Positions 8,225 through 14,678 of a DNA stretch of 34,493 bases are shown piece by piece. Location of the stretch: contig JAPKZX010000028.1 in NCBI GenBank assembly GCA_026393575.1, positions 1-34,493 of the forward strand. The letters run 5' to 3'. A program made the position numbers and the translations under genes. Source of the stretch: Actinomycetota bacterium (GTDB lineage: Bacteria > Actinomycetota > Acidimicrobiia > Acidimicrobiales > Ilumatobacteraceae). How positions within the stretch are numbered: position 1 is the stretch's first letter; each line of letters begins with the position of its first letter. The notes below the pieces were generated by a model. The model was not told the DNA's origin and made no database searches. It worked only from the letters and a program-made list of their open reading frames with translations.

Positions 8225-8823
8225 CAATTCGGAAAGGGCAGGACTGGGGGAGCCCGTTCGTGATGCCCAGTGACTGCATGGTTGTAGCAAGCGATGCCGA
8301 TGCTGCTCGCTCAGAAACTCAAGCACCGTTTTATGTATCAAATGGCGACCTCCATGAAGCCCTCGGCAAGCCTCGTCAACCTAATGCAGGAGAAGAGTGC
8401 CAACTGTTACCGATTGATGCAATGCAGTACACGATTCAAAATTCCGACGGGGTAGAACTATCAGCTTTCGCAATCTCGAGCATCACCATTGGCCGTTGGT
8501 ATCGAGGTGCATTCTTTGTTCTATCTAATTCTGGCTTTCACCAATCTCGTCATCTCTTGCCTCGTGCTCATCCAAATGATGGGTTCTTAGATCTGCTTTC
8601 ACTTCGCAGTTCGATGCCTTTACGACAGCGTTTGCTCTTCAAAAGGAAGTCCCGAATCTCTGCACATTTGCCTCATCCAGATATTCGCGTCGAGCGACTT
8701 GATTCATTTAGCTTCACCAGAACAAAAGCACATGAATCTTTGATCATTGATGGCATCGAGATAGGCAGTTGGTCTTCAATTTCTGTGACCGTACGACCCG
8801 ATTACTGGCATACGGTCGTCTAA
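8221..8823 (+). CDS. Conserved hypothetical; resembles isolated C-terminal domain of YegS/diacylglycerol-kinase-like proteins
   Basis: A 200-residue protein translationally coupled to helY (ATGA overlap at 8221-8224). I do not recognise a named function. Residues about 100-125 (N-S-G-F-H, then P-R-A-H-P-N-D-G-F-L-D-L-L) resemble the C-terminal beta-sandwich of lipid kinases of the YegS/DAGK family, where a similar A-P-x-A-x-x-D-D-G-x-L-D segment occurs, and a later I-D-G-I-E-I-G matches the D-G-E-x-x-G of that fold. The catalytic G-G-D-G-T loop of lipid kinases is absent, so kinase activity is not expected. The N-terminal 70 residues start M-T-I-R-K-G-Q-x-W-G, and I recall similar proteins in other actinobacteria. 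A lipid or nucleotide binding role is only a guess. Confidence 0.6.
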   Translation: MTIRKGQDWGSPFVMPSDCMVVASDADAARSETQAPFYVSNGDLHEALGKPRQPNAGEECQLLPIDAMQYTIQNSDGVELSAFAISSITIGRWYRGAFFVLSNSGFHQSRHLLPRAHPNDGFLDLLSLRSSMPLRQRLLFKRKSRISAHLPHPDIRVERLDSFSFTRTKAHESLIIDGIEIGSWSSISVTVRPDYWHTVV

Positions 8824-8828
8824 GCATC

Positions 8829-8834
8829 TACGGT
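8829..8834 (+). promoter_or_regulatory. -10-like TACGGT for the MDR oxidoreductase gene
   Basis: TACGGT is followed by 6 nt and ATG 8841; no Shine-Dalgarno lies between. It supports ATG 8841 over an upstream in-frame start at 8769. Confidence 0.5.
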
Positions 8835-8840
8835 AGAACC

Positions 8841-9836
8841 ATGAAAGCATGGATTTTGAATGACTCACCCGGCACCTACTCGTGGGGAGAAATTGAAACT
8901 CCTGCATTGCGCCCAGATGAAGTGCGCATCCGAGTTCTAACTAGCGCACTGAATCACATGGACCTATGGGTCACGCGCGGTATGCCAAAGCCTCCACTTC
9001 CGCATGTCCCTGGTTGCGACGCAGCAGGAATCGTTGAAGAGATCGGAAGCGAAGTTACTTCGGTTGCAGTTGGAGACGAGGTTGTCGTTAACCCTGGGGT
9101 GTCACCAATCGAAGACATCGTGAAGTACGGGAACAATTCTCCAATGGGCCCTGGCTTCATGATTTGGGGAGAACATTGTCAAGGTGGACACGGAGCATTT
9201 GCTGTTGCCCCTGCTCGCAACGTTCGTCGTCGACCATCATCGCGTTCTTGGGAAGAATGCGCAGCGTTCCCCCTCGCATATCTAACGGCACTGCGAATGC
9301 TGAACAGAGGAAGAGTGCGCGCCGGAGACACGGTGTTGATAGTTGGTATCGGATCAGGCGTTTCCACAGCAGCACTTTCGCTGGCTCATTGGTTTGGGGC
9401 TCGCACCGTTGTCACCAGTCGCGACCCAGCAAAGCGCGAAGCAGCATTGCGCATGGGTGCATCCGCCGCCATAGACAGCAGTGATGAACGATGGCCAGTA
9501 GAAGCCGACGTCGTTATCGAAAGCGTTGGTCCAGCCACCTGGGATAAATCGGTGCGGTCGTTAGCGCCTGGTGGCCGGATGGTTGTGTGTGGTGGAACCA
9601 CTGGGCCAAAAGCTGAGATCAATATCCCTCGTCTGTTCTTTAAGCAATTCGAGATCATCGGTTCGACAATGGGCAGCTACGAAGAGTTCGACCAACTTCT
9701 AACAATTGTTGACGCAGGACTACCCATCGAGATTGACAGCGTTTATCCAATTTCCGAATACGAAGCCGCTCTCCACAAACTTGAACAGGCTGAACAACTG
9801 GGCAAGATAGTGATTACGCATGGTGACGTGAAGTGA
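8841..9836 (+). CDS. Medium-chain dehydrogenase/reductase, zinc-less (quinone-oxidoreductase-like)
   Basis: A 331-residue MDR-superfamily oxidoreductase. The N-terminal GroES-like domain includes P-H-V-P-G-C-D-A-A-G-I-V (residues 54-65), where zinc enzymes carry G-H-E-x-x-G; the catalytic zinc Cys near residue 40 is replaced (L-N-H-M-D). The Rossmann domain has V-L-I-V-G-I-G-S-G-V (165-174) for NAD(P)H binding. Missing zinc ligands suggest a reductase such as quinone or enoyl reductase rather than an alcohol dehydrogenase. ATG 8841 follows a -10-like TACGGT and starts M-K-A-W, the usual MDR N-terminus. The stop overlaps the GTG start of the next gene (GTGA, 9833-9836), so the two are cotranscribed. 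Substrate unknown. Confidence 0.9.
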   Translation: MKAWILNDSPGTYSWGEIETPALRPDEVRIRVLTSALNHMDLWVTRGMPKPPLPHVPGCDAAGIVEEIGSEVTSVAVGDEVVVNPGVSPIEDIVKYGNNSPMGPGFMIWGEHCQGGHGAFAVAPARNVRRRPSSRSWEECAAFPLAYLTALRMLNRGRVRAGDTVLIVGIGSGVSTAALSLAHWFGARTVVTSRDPAKREAALRMGASAAIDSSDERWPVEADVVIESVGPATWDKSVRSLAPGGRMVVCGGTTGPKAEINIPRLFFKQFEIIGSTMGSYEEFDQLLTIVDAGLPIEIDSVYPISEYEAALHKLEQAEQLGKIVITHGDVK

Positions 9837-11032
9837 ATTCAGATATTGAGCAATTGAAGGAGAGAGCGTGTCAATTTATTGATAAACACGCTCAAACCAT
9901 CATCGATGTGAGTCATCAGATACATGCCAATCCGGAAGAGAATTACCAAGAGCATTTTGCAGCAGAATTGCTCTGTAAAACATCAACAAACTTGGGTCTC
10001 ACCGCAGACAAAGGTGCCTACGGTGCACCAACTGGTTTTGTTGCCGACTTGGGCTCTGGCAACACAGTATGCATTATGAGTGAATACGACGCGCTGCCCG
10101 ATATTGGTCACGGATGTGGTCACAATGTGATTGCTGCTGCCGGACTTGGCGCTGCAGCAGCTCTGGCAAGTATCGCTGCAGATGCTGGCGGTCGAGTTCG
10201 GTATCTGGGGACACCTGCAGAGGAGGGCGGTGGCGGAAAGATTCTGATGGCTAAGAACGGCGCTCTTACCGATGTTGATGTCGCGATGATGGTCCACTCT
10301 GCCGATGCAGATCTAACCACTATTGATGCGATAGCTCTTCAACAATTGTTAGTTGAGTATTTTGGCGAAGAGTCGCATGCCGCAGCAGCGCCACATCGTG
10401 GACGAAATGCGCTTGATGCAGCAGTGCTCGGGTACATGGGCGTGGCCGCCCTGCGTCAACACATCCTGCCGACTGAAAGAGTGCACGGAGTATTTCGGTC
10501 TGCAGGCGAGAAGCCGAACATTGTTCCTCGCGAAGCGTCCACCGAGTGGTATGTCCGTTCGGACACCATTACCACCCTGAACGAATTGAAACCACGTGTA
10601 CTGGCCGCACTCGAGTCTGGTGCTACTGCCTGTGGCTGCACATCCAAACACACATGGGTAGGAACGCCGTACGCAGACATGATTACGAACGAAACGTTGA
10701 GTGCTTCTTATGTTCTCAATGCCGCGCGTCTCGGCAGAACAGTGACTGACCCTCGCGTCAGTGGACATAGGGTCGTGGGAAGTACAGATATGGGCAACGT
10801 GAGCCACCTGGTTGCCTCAATTCACCCGATGATTGCGTCAGCACCACATAACACTGCAATCCACACCAGTGCCTTTGCTGAACACTCCCGTGGCCCGTTA
10901 GCAGACGCGGCAGTGATCGACGGGGCAAAAGCCATGGCATTGACTGCAATCGACTTTTGGACTTCTGAACAAATGCGCACATCGGTCCAAGCCGACTTTG
11001 CGAGAGCCAACCCGGACAAGGATGTTCTGTAA
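9833..11032 (+). CDS. M20 family amidohydrolase/peptidase
   Basis: A 399-residue di-metal amidohydrolase of the M20/M40 type, which splits amide bonds in acylated amino acids or dipeptides. It shows E-Y-D-A-L-P (residues 84-89) and G-H-G-C-G-H-N (92-98), containing the metal-binding Cys/His, then G-T-P-A-E-E-G-G-G-G-K (about 125-135) with the catalytic Glu pair, and a lid-domain segment A-P-H-R-G-R-N-A-L-D-A. The composition fits the aminobenzoyl-glutamate hydrolase/PM20D2-like branch better than ArgE/DapE. No signal peptide, hence cytoplasmic. The GTG start overlaps the preceding oxidoreductase stop by 4 nt, which suggests a shared catabolic pathway, but the substrate is not evident. Confidence 0.92.
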   Translation: MNSDIEQLKERACQFIDKHAQTIIDVSHQIHANPEENYQEHFAAELLCKTSTNLGLTADKGAYGAPTGFVADLGSGNTVCIMSEYDALPDIGHGCGHNVIAAAGLGAAAALASIAADAGGRVRYLGTPAEEGGGGKILMAKNGALTDVDVAMMVHSADADLTTIDAIALQQLLVEYFGEESHAAAAPHRGRNALDAAVLGYMGVAALRQHILPTERVHGVFRSAGEKPNIVPREASTEWYVRSDTITTLNELKPRVLAALESGATACGCTSKHTWVGTPYADMITNETLSASYVLNAARLGRTVTDPRVSGHRVVGSTDMGNVSHLVASIHPMIASAPHNTAIHTSAFAEHSRGPLADAAVIDGAKAMALTAIDFWTSEQMRTSVQADFARANPDKDVL

Positions 11033-11064
11033 CTGGTATCCCCAGACGGCACTCGTCAGGCTCC

Positions 11065-11070
11065 TAGGCT
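11065..11070 (+). promoter_or_regulatory. -10-like TAGGCT for the ThyX-like gene
   Basis: TAGGCT is followed by 8 nt and GTG 11079. It lies in the 46-nt gap after the amidohydrolase gene and fits the leaderless pattern. Confidence 0.45.
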
Positions 11071-11078
11071 AAATAGCC

Positions 11079-12683
11079 GTGACTGTGTATGTTCCCGAGG
11101 AATTCACGGACGCAGAGTCAGATATCTTGCGTCGTTATTTCAGCAACTTAGATCAACCTGTATTTGCGTTAGTTAATCTGCCTGAAGTTGTAAAAGGTGC
11201 TCTATTTGCTCGTTACAGCAGAAGTCCGCGCAGCCTTCGTCGTCTGTTTCTTGATGAGTTCGTTAACGATCTAGAAATTGCTGGTGATCAAGCAGTAGAT
11301 GCCACCGTTGGCGTGGACCGTGCTGAGTCTTTGTACGAGAAAGTCTTCGTTGAATATGGCGATGACTCTGTTGCGCAATTAGGCGGTGTGCATCTTGCTT
11401 GCGAGCAAGCGTCAAACATTCTCACCAAGATTTTGGAGTGGGGTCGCTTGATGAGTTACCTCGAACAAAGCACCCGCTACATCGCCTACGACGAACGTTT
11501 GGGCGGTCGATTCAGGTATTACCGAGACCCAGATGTGGTTGCCAGCAAGTTTGGTACCCGCTATGTAGGCGATATGGATCGCATGTTCGATTCGTATAGC
11601 CAATTGGCAGAGATTGTTACAGAACACGTCCGCTCTACAGTGCCTAAGGGTGTAAAGGATTCAGACTTTGTATATCGCCAAGCGACTCGTGCGAAGGCAT
11701 TAGATGCTGTACGCGGAATGTTGCCGGCGTCGTCTCTATCAAACGTAGGCATCTATGGCAGTGGACAAGCGTTCGAGCAGTTGTTGCTGCGCATGCGTGC
11801 ACATCCACTTCCAGAGTCTCGCCTGTATGCCGACATGATGTTGACCGAGTTGCGAAAAGTCATTCCGTCTTTCTTACGTCGCGTTGATGTTGCAGAACGT
11901 GGCGGAAAGTGGTCTGAGTACCTCAGTACCAATGCGGGCAACATGTCCGAACTCATTGATTCGATGATGGGGGACACTGTCGCTAGCGATGTTGACGAAG
12001 TGACTCTCGTGGATTTTGATCCTGAGGCCGAGAACAAACTGGTTGCCGCGGCGTGTTACGCATATTCACATCTTCCTGAGTCCCAGATTCGTATGCGTGT
12101 CGAAAAGATGAGCATCGCAGAAAAGACCGAGATTCTCAACACGTACATCGGTGATCGCGATAATCGAAGGCATCGTCCTGGACGCGCGTTCGAAAGCATT
12201 GACTATCGCTTCGATGTTCTCTCTGACTACGGCGCTTTCCGAGATCTTCAGCGTCACCGTCTGCTCACCATCGAGTGGCAACCACTAACTCCGTATCACG
12301 GATACGCACGTCCAGAATTGGTGGATGCAGCAGGGGGAACTGCCTTGTTCGACGAAGTGATGGATAGGTCATCGTCACTGTATGACGCACTCGTTACCGA
12401 CTACCCACAGCAGGCTGCCTATGCCGTCTCCATGGCGTATCGCATTCGCTATGTCATGCAGTTCAACGCACGTGAGGCTATGCACATGCTGGAACTTCGT
12501 TCAAGCCCACAGGGACACCCTGCTTATCGCCGTGTGGCACTCGAGATGCACCGTCAGATCGCTGAGAAGGCCGGTCACAAGGCCGTAGCTGCGTCAATGA
12601 GCCATATGACGACCGAAGCCCCCGAGCTTGAGCGTTTGGAGTCTGAACGTCGTGCAGAGGCCAAGAGAAACAAGCATTCGTAG
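11079..12683 (+). CDS. Double-domain ThyX-like protein (FAD-dependent thymidylate synthase family)
   Basis: A 534-residue protein with two halves that each resemble flavin-dependent thymidylate synthase, about twice the usual ThyX length. The ThyX signature is R-H-R-x2-S-x-N-E-x-S-x-R-Y. Half 1 has W-G-R-L-M-S-Y-L-E-Q-S-T-R-Y (residues 121-134): it keeps the Ser, Glu, Ser, Arg and Tyr but not the first Arg-His. Half 2 has R-H-R at 392-394, followed by L-L-T-I-E-W-Q-P-L-T, where the rest is lost. Residues 457-475 resemble the ThyX helix with N-A-R-E and L-E-L-R. A composite active site in a pseudo-dimer is possible; loss of activity is the alternative. GTG start with a -10-like TAGGCT 8 nt upstream; monocistronic. 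Confidence 0.8.
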   Translation: MTVYVPEEFTDAESDILRRYFSNLDQPVFALVNLPEVVKGALFARYSRSPRSLRRLFLDEFVNDLEIAGDQAVDATVGVDRAESLYEKVFVEYGDDSVAQLGGVHLACEQASNILTKILEWGRLMSYLEQSTRYIAYDERLGGRFRYYRDPDVVASKFGTRYVGDMDRMFDSYSQLAEIVTEHVRSTVPKGVKDSDFVYRQATRAKALDAVRGMLPASSLSNVGIYGSGQAFEQLLLRMRAHPLPESRLYADMMLTELRKVIPSFLRRVDVAERGGKWSEYLSTNAGNMSELIDSMMGDTVASDVDEVTLVDFDPEAENKLVAAACYAYSHLPESQIRMRVEKMSIAEKTEILNTYIGDRDNRRHRPGRAFESIDYRFDVLSDYGAFRDLQRHRLLTIEWQPLTPYHGYARPELVDAAGGTALFDEVMDRSSSLYDALVTDYPQQAAYAVSMAYRIRYVMQFNAREAMHMLELRSSPQGHPAYRRVALEMHRQIAEKAGHKAVAASMSHMTTEAPELERLESERRAEAKRNKHS

Positions 12684-12696
12684 ACAATCTGCAACC

Positions 12697-12716
12697 GTGA
12701 CGCGTGTCACTTTTTT
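12697..12716 (+). terminator. Probable short intrinsic terminator after the ThyX-like gene
   Basis: GTGAC (12697-12701) pairs with GTCAC (12706-12710) around a 4-nt loop, followed by six T. The stem is only 5 bp, but the position, 13 nt after the stop codon and before the next promoter, fits termination. Confidence 0.45.
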
Positions 12717-12748
12717 GTAGCATTCGTCAAATCGACACAGTTTGTGCC

Positions 12749-12754
12749 TAGTAT
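12749..12754 (+). promoter_or_regulatory. -10-like TAGTAT for the acidic zinc-ribbon gene
   Basis: TAGTAT lies 37 nt before the GTG at 12792. Unlike most genes here, this one has a leader with a strong AGGAG Shine-Dalgarno at 12781-12785, 6 nt before the start. Confidence 0.4.
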
Positions 12755-12791
12755 CCCGCCGCGAGCTGTTGCGCAAAAAGAGGAGCACATA

Positions 12792-13241
12792 GTGGCAAAA
12801 GATGACATCGACCCAGAAGATATTGACGTTGATATCGATATCGAAGGTGACGAGATAGACATCCTTGAGGACCTCGGCGACGACCCATTGTTGGTCGACG
12901 AAGATGATGTTTTAGATGAAGACGATGGCGATGACGAAGACGCCGTCGGCGCCACAGTTGTGCGTAAAGCCGGAGATGACGACGACGATGACGACGACAT
13001 GGTTGCACCAGATGATGTTGAGGAGGACCTCGCGTCCATTCTGAAAGATCGTTTGGCGAGCGAGGATCTTCCTGCAGAGGAAGACGAAGTCGTCGAAACA
13101 GACGATCGCACAGCTGATGATGCACTGCAACCTAAAAAGGCCGACGAAGTGCAATGCACCAATTGCTTCTTGCTTGTTCGTAATAGTGCGCCATCGTGTC
13201 CAATGGGTGACGATACGTGCCCATTGTTCCCACCGAAGTGA
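12792..13241 (+). CDS. Highly acidic protein with C-terminal zinc-ribbon-like Cys motif
   Basis: A 149-residue protein of unknown function. The first 110 residues are very rich in Asp and Glu, including eight consecutive Asp (62-69), and should be disordered. After E-E-D-L-A-S-I-L-K-D-R-L (78-89) comes a compact C-terminus with C-T-N-C-F-L-L (Cys122, Cys125) and two further Cys (136, 143), a likely zinc site. The layout recalls the small actinobacterial DUF4193-type proteins, which end in a C-x-x-C-F-L segment, but this is longer and I do not claim membership. GTG 12792 is fixed by AGGAG at 12781-12785; an in-frame ATG at 12744 lies upstream of the ribosome site. Possible roles in binding RNA polymerase or the ribosome are guesses. 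Confidence 0.75.
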   Translation: MAKDDIDPEDIDVDIDIEGDEIDILEDLGDDPLLVDEDDVLDEDDGDDEDAVGATVVRKAGDDDDDDDDMVAPDDVEEDLASILKDRLASEDLPAEEDEVVETDDRTADDALQPKKADEVQCTNCFLLVRNSAPSCPMGDDTCPLFPPK

Positions 13242-13242
13242 C

Positions 13243-13449
13243 ATGAACCCGCTTTCGCTTGCTTCCTCAATCGTGCGTCGCATGCAGAACACATTGAGGG
13301 GCATGCAACAGCAAGCTCCAGGTGCGCGCATGGTGGGCGAGTTTGCTGTTCGCCAAGCGGTGAAGGAAGCCACGAAGACCGTTCACAACTTTCAATCTGG
13401 CCGCACTTCCAGTACAGACAACGAGCAAGGCCCTGATGTCAAACACTGA
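13243..13449 (+). CDS. Small hypothetical protein, 68 residues
   Basis: ATG 13243 lies 1 nt after the stop of the acidic protein and the ORF runs 14 nt into the following acetyltransferase gene, a packing that suggests translational coupling. The product is Met, Gln, Arg rich, basic in its first 50 residues and probably amphipathic-helical (I-V-R-R-M-Q-N-T-L-R-G-M), with no Cys pattern, signal peptide or known domain. Evidence that it is a gene is the tight spacing on both sides; no homologue is recognised. It could be a spurious reading frame. Confidence 0.45.
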   Translation: MNPLSLASSIVRRMQNTLRGMQQQAPGARMVGEFAVRQAVKEATKTVHNFQSGRTSSTDNEQGPDVKH

Positions 13450-13855
13450 CATCTTCGTGCGCCTGTCCACCGCATCTGATTCAGACGCCATTGTGAATCA
13501 CATTCAACTGGCTCGAGCAGAAGCATCCCAATACCGCGGTGCAGGAACTAGTTCTCCCGAACGGGGCCCTTTGTCACTCAACTACGTAGCTGGTGTCGGC
13601 GAGACAATCATGGCTTCTTTGTCAGCTTCAGGAGACAAAGGCACATCAGTATTTATTCACCATGTCTTTGTCATTCCCGAAGCCCGCGAGATCGGCCTTG
13701 GTGATGCTCTTGTTTTGCACTTACTTGAAGAACTTCGCACTCTCGGTGCAGCTCATGTTTCCGCGCATGCGCTTCCCGGAGACAGAGCAATGAAGAACCT
13801 ATTCGAACGTCATGGTCTAGTGGCACAGACGATCATTGTTGGAAAGAGTCTCTAG
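13436..13855 (+). CDS. GNAT family N-acetyltransferase
   Basis: A 139-residue GNAT-fold protein, which would transfer an acetyl group from acetyl-CoA to an amine. The core shows the strand H-H-V-F-V-I-P, then E-A-R-E-I-G-L-G-D-A-L-V in the position of motif A (R/Q-x-x-G-x-G/A), a helix L-L-E-E-L-R-T-L-G-A-A, and a late A-L-P-G-D-R-A-M-K-N-L-F-E-R-H-G-L, the typical motif B helix and loop. The pantetheine-binding loop is slightly altered (E-I-G-L-G-D). Substrate not predictable. It overlaps the small upstream gene by 14 nt. Its stop shares the bases CTAG (13852-13855) with the convergent enoyl-CoA hydratase gene. Confidence 0.88.
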   Translation: MSNTDIFVRLSTASDSDAIVNHIQLARAEASQYRGAGTSSPERGPLSLNYVAGVGETIMASLSASGDKGTSVFIHHVFVIPEAREIGLGDALVLHLLEELRTLGAAHVSAHALPGDRAMKNLFERHGLVAQTIIVGKSL

Positions 13856-14634
13856 CGACCCTTCCACTGCGGTGCACGCTTCTCGATGAATGCCATGAGA
13901 CCTTCTTTTGTGTCTTCTGACTGAAGGATGGGAGCGAATTCTTTGTTCGTCATCGCAATCAGTGCTTCATCGCTTTCATAAGCAGACGCCAAAATGACGC
14001 GGCGACTTGCGGCAACTGCCAAAGGTGCTGACGTCGCAATCTTTTCACCTAGAGCGATAGCGGCATCTACTTCTTCTCCTGGTGCCACCACATAATTGAC
14101 GAGACCCAACTGATGTGCGCGTTCAACTGAAAGAGGATCACCAGTCAGAATGACTTCCATCGCGACTGACTTGCCTATGGCGCGGGGAAGACGAAAAAGT
14201 CCGCCGGCTCCTGCGATGAGATTGCGCTTGACTTCTGCGAGGCCAAACGAGGAACGTGAAGTTGCAATCACCATGTCTGATGCGAGCACGATCTCACAGC
14301 CACCAGCGGTGGCGAGACCGTCCACAGCAGCGATGACGGGCTTAGTACGTTCCCGATAGACGAAACCTGCAAAGCCACCACGCTTGGTACCAAGAGTTTG
14401 TCCACCTGCATTTAGCGCTTTGAGGTCTGCGCCTGCACAAAACACAGGAGATTTATGACCCTCTGTATTTGCAGTGAGAACACCGACCCACGCTTCATCG
14501 TCTGCTTCCAACTGATCGATACATGCTTCCATGTCGGCTGCTAGTTCATCATTGACGGCATTACGCGCGTCTGGACGATTGAGAGTAATGATCGCGACTT
14601 TGCCACGACGTTCGTATGTCACCATATTTGCCAT
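13852..14634 (-). CDS. Enoyl-CoA hydratase/isomerase (crotonase) family protein
   Basis: Crotonase-fold enzyme (260 residues), probably hydrating trans-2-enoyl-CoA in fatty acid or related catabolism. The oxyanion-hole segments are F-C-A-G-A-D-L (residues 65-71) and G-L-A-T-A-G-G-C-E (106-114). Both catalytic glutamates of true hydratases are present at the expected places: Glu114 and Glu134 (in F-G-L-A-E-V-K). The C-terminus E-G-x-x-A-F-I-E-K-R-x-P-x-W is typical of the family. ATG 14634 follows TACGGT by 6 nt, so it has its own promoter although it lies 44 nt after the large gene upstream. It converges with the GNAT gene. CoA substrate range is not evident. Confidence 0.95.
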   Translation of the reverse strand: MANMVTYERRGKVAIITLNRPDARNAVNDELAADMEACIDQLEADDEAWVGVLTANTEGHKSPVFCAGADLKALNAGGQTLGTKRGGFAGFVYRERTKPVIAAVDGLATAGGCEIVLASDMVIATSRSSFGLAEVKRNLIAGAGGLFRLPRAIGKSVAMEVILTGDPLSVERAHQLGLVNYVVAPGEEVDAAIALGEKIATSAPLAVAASRRVILASAYESDEALIAMTNKEFAPILQSEDTKEGLMAFIEKRAPQWKGR

Positions 14635-14640
14635 ATCGCC

Positions 14641-14646
14641 ACCGTA
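14641..14646 (-). promoter_or_regulatory. -10-like TACGGT for the enoyl-CoA hydratase gene
   Basis: On the minus strand TACGGT is followed by 6 nt and ATG 14634, in the 44-nt gap after the upstream gene. Leaderless arrangement. Confidence 0.5.
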
Positions 14647-14678
14647 GTGGGGTAGTGGCTAGTGAAAGAAGTTGCGGA

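Noticed and set aside
12964-13000. GAC/GAT tandem run as a DNA repeat element
   Set aside because: It is simply the codons of the Asp run in the acidic protein, with mixed third bases.
12707-13294. Long Ser-rich minus-strand ORF (195 codons)
   Set aside because: Shadow of the Asp/Glu-rich gene: GAC/GAT codons read as Ser codons on the other strand. The plus frame has a strong AGGAG and a conserved Cys motif.
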